A stretch of 64,000 bases of DNA, from assembly GCF_030272615.1 (NCBI RefSeq), contig NC_081409.1, positions 649,540,468-649,604,467 on the forward strand. Reading direction: 5' to 3'. This DNA comes from Cryptomeria japonica (lineage: Eukaryota > Streptophyta > Pinopsida > Cupressales > Cupressaceae). The notes below the pieces were generated by a model. It did no database searches, had not been told where the DNA came from, and saw only the letters and a list, made by a program, of their open reading frames with translations. The position numbers and the translations under genes were made by a program. Position 1 is the stretch's first letter; each line of letters starts with the position of its first letter. Shown here in pieces: positions 58,001-64,000 of this stretch.

Positions 58001-58245
58001 TTGTAACCAAATAAGAACAACTCATGTCCTTTGATTTCAGTCCATATATCTCCTAGATGTTCAAATCTATCTTCCAACCCTTCCTCTTCACTTTTGATTT
58101 TTTTGGACCTCACACTAGATGTCGGGCACTGGTCTAACAGATCCCGAGCTAAAGTTCTACCCTCCTTTTTCTATCATTTGGGTTTCTCTTCAGGGTTCAA
58201 TTCCTTTCCTTTCCTACTCTTTTTAGAAGAAGAAGAAGGTTCCAT
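55096..58245 (-). pseudogene. Element G protein, one 1,049-codon frame with four stops
   Basis: ATG at 58245 (MEPSSSSKKSRKGKE). The frame runs without any indel to 55096, broken only by adjacent TGA-TAG at codons 24-25 and TAG at 57142-57144 and 55942-55944. The N-terminal half is globular (LFGYKRRDAPEPVSNLWKK, NPMVVINKQTIDMVF) with a helical region, DYATYFAEALNHGLEKLKG then FSLYSLLMHIILY. The middle is charged (RSEEEQTRRLEDEID). The last 250 residues are largely coiled coil, ending VKNVQIDN. No RT, integrase, transposase triad or zinc knuckle is seen. Layout and the EAL/LLMH region recall ORF2 of D and E, suggesting a plant transposon-associated family. Function unknown. Confidence 0.82.
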
Positions 58246-59156
58246 AATTTCAATCAATGTGAGATATCACACTTACTTGGAGAATTGTCGAGCTCTTCTG
58301 ACTATTGTTTACGAACTTCAGCTAGCTCCTCGTAACTTTCCATCTTTTGGCAACGATCTGGTTCTTTATGAAAATCCGATCAATTCAGCTGTAATTGTGT
58401 GAGCAACTTGTACAATAGTTAATGTCTCTATGTTTACAACAGCTACTCAAATGTTCAAACTTAATTGCAGATGTGACATCCTCAATTTGAGCTTTTAATT
58501 CCTTCACGGGAAGTACTGTTCAGCTGAAATGATTGTGAATCGAGTTTTTGATGAAACCCTTGTCTTCGGTTGAATGCTTTAATCTTTCATCGAAAGTTCA
58601 TTTTCCTCAATATCACCTCATCGGTGAATGGCCCTTGTTGAAAAGCCATCTTCTAGTCTCCCTGAAATCATCCTCTCTTCGATGAAATCTTTTTCGATGA
58701 GTTATTCATAAGTTTCATCGAAATCATATTTCGATGAGTTTTATACTTCGGTGAAAATTCACGCGAGCTCTCCGAAATCTTTTTTCTTCGATGTCCTTCT
58801 TTTATCGATGAAATCCCTCTATTTTTATTGACATATTGTTATCGATAAGATTTGTTCTTCGATGAATGTTTTTTTTAAGTTTCCTCGACAATTTTATTTC
58901 CTCGACTTCACCTTTTATTGGCCTTTCGCTTTTCGATGAAACTGGAATATCGATGAGCGGTTTCTTTCATTTACTGAAAGAGATATTTTGCTGAAGTCAT
59001 TTTAATCTTAGTGTTTTACACTTTATGTTTGATTTCGATGAAACTATTCTTTCGGTGAAACTCATTTTGAGATGCTCGATGTGATATTTTTGGCCGATGA
59101 TCTTTTAGCTTTCGCGCCTTTGAGAAGATTTTTAAGTTCAAATATATTGTTCAACA
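58246..59156 (-). promoter_or_regulatory. Element G 5' flank with repeated TCGATGAA motifs
   Basis: About 0.9 kb upstream of the G ORF. Between 58540 and 59070 roughly fourteen TTCGATGAA, TTCATCGAA or TTCGGTGAA words occur in both orientations. CpG content is high for this window. A regulatory or subterminal-repeat role is inference. Confidence 0.5.
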
Positions 59157-59161
59157 GAAGG

Positions 59162-59409
59162 TAGATTTTACATCCATTTGATATACCTTATAACCCTTGT
59201 AGGCTAAAAAAGCTAGAAACATCCTAATTGCTTCTAATCTAGCTACCCTGGTGCAAATGTTTCTTCAAAATCAATGCCCTCTACTTGAGAGTAACCCTTG
59301 CACACAAGTCTATGTTTATGCCTAACAATTTTACCTTCTTCATTCATCTTGTTTCGATAGACCCATTTGGTGCCAATGATGTTTTTGTCTTTCGGTCTAG
59401 GGACTAATT
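59162..59409 (-). pseudogene. Copia F RT, N-terminal part
   Basis: Minus-strand [20 protein letters not shown], then [21 protein letters not shown], then a frameshift and ARLEAIRMFLAF to YKVYQMDVKST at 59162, where G begins. The right edge abuts a solo LTR; across it the frame reads KKTWE-LVPRP. Confidence 0.9.
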
Positions 59410-60481
59410 TGTTAGGTCCCAGAGACAACTGAGAGGGGGGGGGGGTGAATCAGTTGTCCAATAAATTTAAACCAAAATTAACTTCACCAAACTTAATGCT
59501 TAATACCGGTAAACCAAAATTTATGCGGGCAGACAGTTTTATCAGTTAATTGCAGTACTGGTAAAGATTAATGCATGAAACAGAAAGACAATAACATCCA
59601 CAACACATAACATAAATATTTATACGTGGAAACCCTGGAAGGGGAAAAACCACGGTGGGAAACCTTACCCACAATCAGATGATACTACTGCAGATAGTAT
59701 GTGTGTACAATATGGAGTCTGCACATGCAGAAAGGCCAACTACATAGAGCTCACTGCTCAGTCACAAAATGGGAGTCACACTGACTACAATTGGATGGTT
59801 AAATCCAATGATAATGTACTGCTCAAAATATCATCTTCAAATGCTGGATTCAGTATCGGTTTATCTCTGATATGCCTTCTTCAAACATTCCTTCAATCTT
59901 GAATGATGTCTACATGTATAGCTCCACTTATTTTTGCATATACCTTGTTACAATCCTTTTTCAATCCTTTTCAATCCTCTTTCAATCTCACAAATGAGAT
60001 CTCACATTTATACCATAACCTAAGACTAATTGAGTAGGTCGGCTCACTAAGAGATATTACAATAGAATCAATTACAAATGAATCAATATGTGATGCATCA
60101 TGTCATGTCAATGCATTTACAATAATAACAAATCATCTTCATGGTGTGCTGTGCTGATTTGGAATAGATATGCTTGCCGGTGCATAACCTGGACCTATTT
60201 GCCAGTAACAACAAATATGCAAAGCCGATCAAAGTAATGAACAAATCACCAAAAAAAAGTGTCCAAAGAATGTCTTCGACATAACCAAGTAGTCTCCAAG
60301 TCATTCCAAGTGCCGGTTTACAATATAACCTGCCGGTGAACCAAATACTGGTGACTGTGCATAAGTCACTGACTTGCCGGTGGACAAAACCAAAGATCTC
60401 CAAGTGCTGATAAGGTTGAAAAGTGTTAACAAGTGTTGAAATAAATGACAAAACCATATCAACATATCCAAAATACAAACA
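59410..60481 (-). repeat. Solo LTR of copia family A
   Basis: 1,072 bp, minus orientation, homologous to 36-1066 and 5543-6592, flanked by a perfect duplication TAATT (59405-59409 and 60482-60486). On the minus strand it starts TGTTTGTATTTTGG and ends GGGACCTAACA. No internal region remains. Confidence 0.95.
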
Positions 60482-61690
60482 TAATTCCCAAGTCTTTTTC
60501 TTCTCAATCTACTGCAACTCTTCTTCCATGGCATCCATCCATTTCTGACTTTTGCTAGCCTCATTGAATATCTTAGGTTTCATTTATGTCATGAGGCAAA
60601 AATTGACTTGTTCATCATTCTGGGCAAGTTTTCTTCTAGTCTGCACACGATCACTCTTATTACCTAAAATCTTCTCTTTTGGGAGGTTTTTCTACACATA
60701 CTAGTTAGGGACCTTATTGGATGCTTCTTCCAGTTCATTGCCTGACTAAGCTTCTTCACCTTCATCACCAGAATCATCATACCAGTTCACTTGTGCTTGT
60801 CTTCCTTTATGTATATCCTCATGAACACTTACATGCATACTCCCAATAACTCTTCTTAGTCTTTTGTTGTAGCATTTGTAGGGCTTACTATTATTTCAGT
60901 AACCAAGGAAGATCCCTTCATCACTCCTGGAGTCAAAACTACCTAAACCTTCCATGTCTCTCTTGATAAAACATTTGCTTCCAAACACCTTGAAGTATTT
61001 GACTGATAGTTTCCGGTCATACCACAACTCATAGGGTGTCATTATGTTGTTTGTTCTTAACTGAACCTGGTTTAGAGTATATGCTACAGTATGAACTGCT
61101 TCCTTCCAATACATATTTGGTAAATTTGACTCATTTAACATGGTTCTTGCCATCTCCTTGACTATCCTGTTCATCCTTTCTACCACACCATTTTTTTGTG
61201 GTGTCTTGGGGGTTGAGTATTGCCTTATGATTCCATGCCTCTCATAGTAATCTTCAAACTCATTTGATGTGAACTATCCACCCGGGTCGGATCTTAGGCA
61301 TTTCAGCTTGTATCCACTTTCCTTTTCCACCATCTTCTGGAAGATCTTGAATCTATCAAATGCTTGTGATTTATCTTGGAGGAAAGTGACCCATGCCATT
61401 CTTGAATAGTCATCAATGAAGAGCATAAAATATCTTTCACCGACAAAATCTCTTGTCCTATTCAGACCACATAGATCTATATGTACAAGTTCAAGTGGTC
61501 TTGAAGTGTTGTGTTCTTTTGTCTTGAAGCTCACCTTAGTCTGCTTTCCTTTCACACATTCATCACAAAATGTGCTTACCAGTTTGATGATGGGTGGCAT
61601 ATTTCTCACACAACCCTTTTTGCTTATTGCAACTAGATTATCAAAATTTATGTGGCCTAATCTTTTGTTGCACAACCAGCTTCATCCACT
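60482..61690 (-). pseudogene. Copia F integrase and connector (broken)
   Basis: Minus-strand LGHINFDNLVAISKKG with the CDECVKGKQ zinc region. The catalytic triad is kept: Asp in VHIDLCG (61475-61477), Asp in RSDPGG (61286-61288) and Glu in GVVERMN (61178-61180). One stop follows GG near 61274. Then WKEAVHTVAYTLNQ, GSKCFIKRD and GIFLGY, a stop near 60895, and a connector ending AMEEELQ with a stop, then IEKKKTWE. Confidence 0.9.
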
Positions 61691-63050
61691 TGTCCCAACA
61701 TGCATTGGGATTCAAAACATTCTTTCAGATTGTATAAATTACCATTGTCCTCTTACCTTTAGCTACAATCTGACTGATACTCTCCTTCTTTATCTGGAAA
61801 CCGGTAGAATCAAAGGTGAATTTATAACCTTTGTCACACATCTAACTCACACTCAACAAGTTGTGTTTCATGCCTTCCATATACTATACATCACATGCTT
61901 TCAATTTTCCATCAATATTTAGTGTATTTTCCCTTTATTTTCATGGATGAGTTGTCTCCATATCTCAGTGAGCCACCATTCCAATCTTCAAGCTTGATAA
62001 ACTACTTTTTATCATCATTCATGTGGTTGGAACAATGATTGTCTACAACCCACAAGTTTCTTCTTTCAGCATGTAGGGCAGTTTTCACTATCAAACTTGA
62101 TTTTGCTTTGTCCTTTTCTTTCTCAACCCAGACTAGTTGAGTTTCCTTCTTCTTGTCAGCTATAATTTTGTGCTTTGGTTTGGCTACCAGTTCCTGATTA
62201 GGAGTTGTCCTCTTCTGCTTGATTTTACCATTCTTAAAAAGCTTTGCAATATGTCCAAACCCTTGACAATTATAGAATTTCACATTTACATTGAAAGATT
62301 TTGAATATTTAAAACTATTGTAGGACACCAATTTACTCTTCTTGCATTCAAAACTCCTATGAAAAAATCCATTGCACTGATAATAGATAACATTCATATC
62401 CCAGAGTGCATTAAATGGATTTATACTTTCATAACTCACAGTGGGCTTATTTTTTAATCTACAGTTAGCTAGCCTATGTCCAAATTTGTTACATCGATAA
62501 CAATAACCGTGAAAGTTTGGAACATACTGGCAAGGTTGCTTTGGTCCTACAAATATCTATCTCATCAGGGTCTTCCTTTCATGCTACTAACTCTAGTGAA
62601 TCCTTCATGATCAACCCTTGCATTTCTCTTAAGATTTGCATTCTAGTACATTGAGTGTGGCCTTTGGTTCATTGATTGTGTATACCGGTTTGTGTGGTAG
62701 TTTCTAACACCTTCTGCATAAGTCTTCTTATCGGTATCCTTGCTTATTGTGAATGTTTTCTTCTATTCACCTCCACTTGAAGAAATTAATTGTATCTCCT
62801 TACTAGATGTATCTTTGTTCTTTAAACTTTGTCCTTCTTCAAATCCAAAGCCATTAGTATCTTTAGATTGCTTCTATTTGCTTAACATCTTTTCCAAGGC
62901 TTCTACGCTACCCTCATATTTGCTCCTCATTTTCAGTTCATCTTTACTCATTTCAATCTCCTTTCTAAGCTTTACTATTTCTGCTTCCAAATCTTGATGC
63001 TCCTTTTCCTCCTTCATCAATTTTCTCACAAACCCTACACAACTCAAACT
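61691..63050 (-). pseudogene. Copia F gag and protease (broken, N-terminus missing)
   Basis: On the minus strand gag begins only at a coiled-coil-like segment (RKLMKEEKEHQDLEAEIVKL), preceded by unrelated LTR sequence, so the first part of gag is lost. Zinc boxes include CYRCNKFGHRLANC-like (about 62460-62500) and YQCNGFFHRSFEC. The frame shifts several times. The protease motif is WVVDNHCSNHM, where the expected D-S-G is D-N-H. Confidence 0.82.
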
Positions 63051-63806
63051 TAAATTCAAATATGATAATAAACAGTAAAAGCATAAATCAACACCACATC
63101 AATAACACATATAACACCAAGATTTTTGATGTGGAAAACCCGTTTAAGGGAAAAACCATAGTGGGAACCTACCCACAATGAGATAATACCCTGTTAGGAT
63201 TAAATGAAATTATTACAATGGGGAATGCACATGCATTCAGGCGCACTGCCTAGAGATCACTGGTCAAATAAAAAAATAAGAAGGGCTACAACCCTGGGGA
63301 AGGGTCACTTCCTTACAAAATCATTTGGATTACATTTGGAGGATCATGAACTAATGAAATAACATCTTCTCATACCTAGTTACAATTTTGGTTAAGCACA
63401 TACACTCAAACTCTGCTCTTTCACACTTCTTCACACTTCTCCTCTACTACTAAATGATCAAATTGATGATTGCACATGTAGATATAACTCTCACAAGAAT
63501 ATTATATATATTTATACAAATCATCAACCTATATTTCAACGTTGGCTCAAACCTCAACACAAATTACAAAATAATATCCATACACAATACAAAAATACAT
63601 GCGGACCAATATAATGTCTTCTAAGACATAGTCTGGACCTAAACCAACACCGCACGTAATAAACACTTCTAAGAATCATGCCTCAAACATCTACAACATG
63701 CTACAATCATCATGAATATCACATAACACAAAGAACACCACCAGATCAACAAAATGATCAATAATGTGCACAACGATCAATGCAAACCATCAACATAGAT
63801 AGAACA
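63050..63806 (-). repeat. LTR fragment of another copia-like family
   Basis: On the minus strand it starts TGTTCTATCTATG at 63806 and includes the GCAGTGCGCCTGAATGC-like and GGTTTTTCCC/GGTAGGTTCCCAC blocks typical of the LTRs here. It lacks the C-run and CTAACA end. It joins F gag abruptly near 63050, marking a deletion that removed the LTR end, a primer site and the start of gag. It does not match the F 3' LTR, so it may belong to another element. Confidence 0.65.
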
Positions 63807-63921
63807 TCCACACATCAAAACCATGAGAGGAAATATAGGTCTCCATTCTTCTACTCTAGAAGGAATAGTTAGATCCATAAAACTTGGGGTAGTTTGAGGA
63901 GGCAAACTCATTTCTTGCCAT
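63807..63921 (-). pseudogene. Copia H gag, first codons
   Basis: ATG at 63921 (MARNEFASSNYPKFYGSNYS), a stop where Trp is expected before SRRMETYISSHGFDVWM, then cut by the LTR fragment at 63806. Typical copia gag start. Confidence 0.75.
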
Positions 63922-63981
63922 TGTGTTCTTTGACCAGAACCTACCCAAGCTAGAGAAAGCTTTGATCAACTGGGAACCTAG

Positions 63982-63994
63982 GCTATGATACCAA
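63982..63994 (-). other. Primer-binding site (H), one mismatch
   Basis: Minus-strand TTGGTATCATAGC. The element's 5' LTR would begin at 63996 (plus-strand TGTTG) and continue beyond the window. Confidence 0.85.
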
Positions 63995-64000
63995 TTGTTG

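Larger units (their letters stand above)
54152..59156 (-). mobile_element. Element G: 5,005-bp insertion with one long ORF, no visible LTR pair
   Basis: Flanked by a perfect 5-bp duplication GAAGG (54147-54151 and 59157-59161). Ends are TGTTG...CAACA. Excising it with one duplication copy restores the F RT frame exactly, so the borders are certain. I could not find the left end sequence repeated at the right, nor a primer site or polypurine tract next to the ends, so it is not an ordinary two-LTR element. It may be a very long solo LTR containing a gene, or an unusual DNA transposon with short TGTTG inverted ends. Strand is that of its ORF. Confidence 0.9.

Noticed and set aside
54152-59156. 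G as an ordinary copia or gypsy element
   Set aside because: No repeated ends, primer site, polypurine tract, gag or pol could be found.
54152-59156. G as a LINE-type or processed-gene insertion
   Set aside because: No poly(A) tail at the border and the duplication is exactly 5 bp with TG...CA ends.
1-64000. tRNA, rRNA, CRISPR arrays or host genes
   Set aside because: None recognised on either strand. The tRNA-like matches are only retroelement primer sites.

Overview
This is plant nuclear DNA made almost entirely of nested LTR retrotransposons. I found no host gene, tRNA, rRNA or CRISPR array that I could support. The tRNA-iMet primer site (TTGGTATCAGAGC) recurs at least seven times. The coding remains are mainly Ty1/copia gag, protease, integrase, reverse transcriptase (RT) and RNase H with stops and deletions, as in a large, slowly purged genome. 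A gymnosperm such as a conifer is my guess; nothing in the window proves it.

Layout. Letters are my own family names. 1-35: scrap of the LTR of element K. 36-8621: copia A in a tandem LTR-internal-LTR-internal arrangement, cut off in integrase. 8622-16516: rest of K (tandem repeats, a Gln/Asn/Pro-rich ORF, a purine tract and the 3' LTR). 16517-18812: 3' end of copia B2, into which K inserted. 18813-19590: unassigned. 19591-19787 plus 36807-37026: remains of the 5' LTR of copia C. Inside that LTR lies D (19788-36806), also tandem and truncated, and inside D lies minus-strand E (24661-32962, duplication AATGT). 37028-49150: body of C, interrupted by minus-strand copia B1 (37247-43146) and a solo LTR (46493-47786, duplication CTTGG). 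49567-63050: minus-strand copia F, interrupted by a GC-rich solo LTR (50558-51829, GTCTG), by the unusual 5,005-bp element G (54152-59156, GAAGG) and by a solo A-family LTR (59410-60481, TAATT). 63050-64000: an LTR fragment and the start of another copia gag (H).

How it works together. A, B, C and F are degraded autonomous-type copia elements. D and E carry copia-type LTR ends, primer site and polypurine tracts, plus a coiled-coil/zinc-knuckle gag, but no protease, integrase, RT or RNase H. In place of pol they have a second protein (ORF2) of about 1,000 codons, clearly related between D and E. They look like pol-less elements that would depend on copia enzymes. G carries one 1,049-codon frame of similar layout and possibly distant kinship. 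It has no visible LTR pair, primer site or gag, yet has TG...CA ends and a perfect 5-bp target duplication. The D/E ORF2 family and G are the best candidates for something undescribed.

Several insertions can be proved from the sequence alone. Removing an insert plus one duplication copy restores the interrupted reading frame of F (twice), C RNase H and D ORF2.
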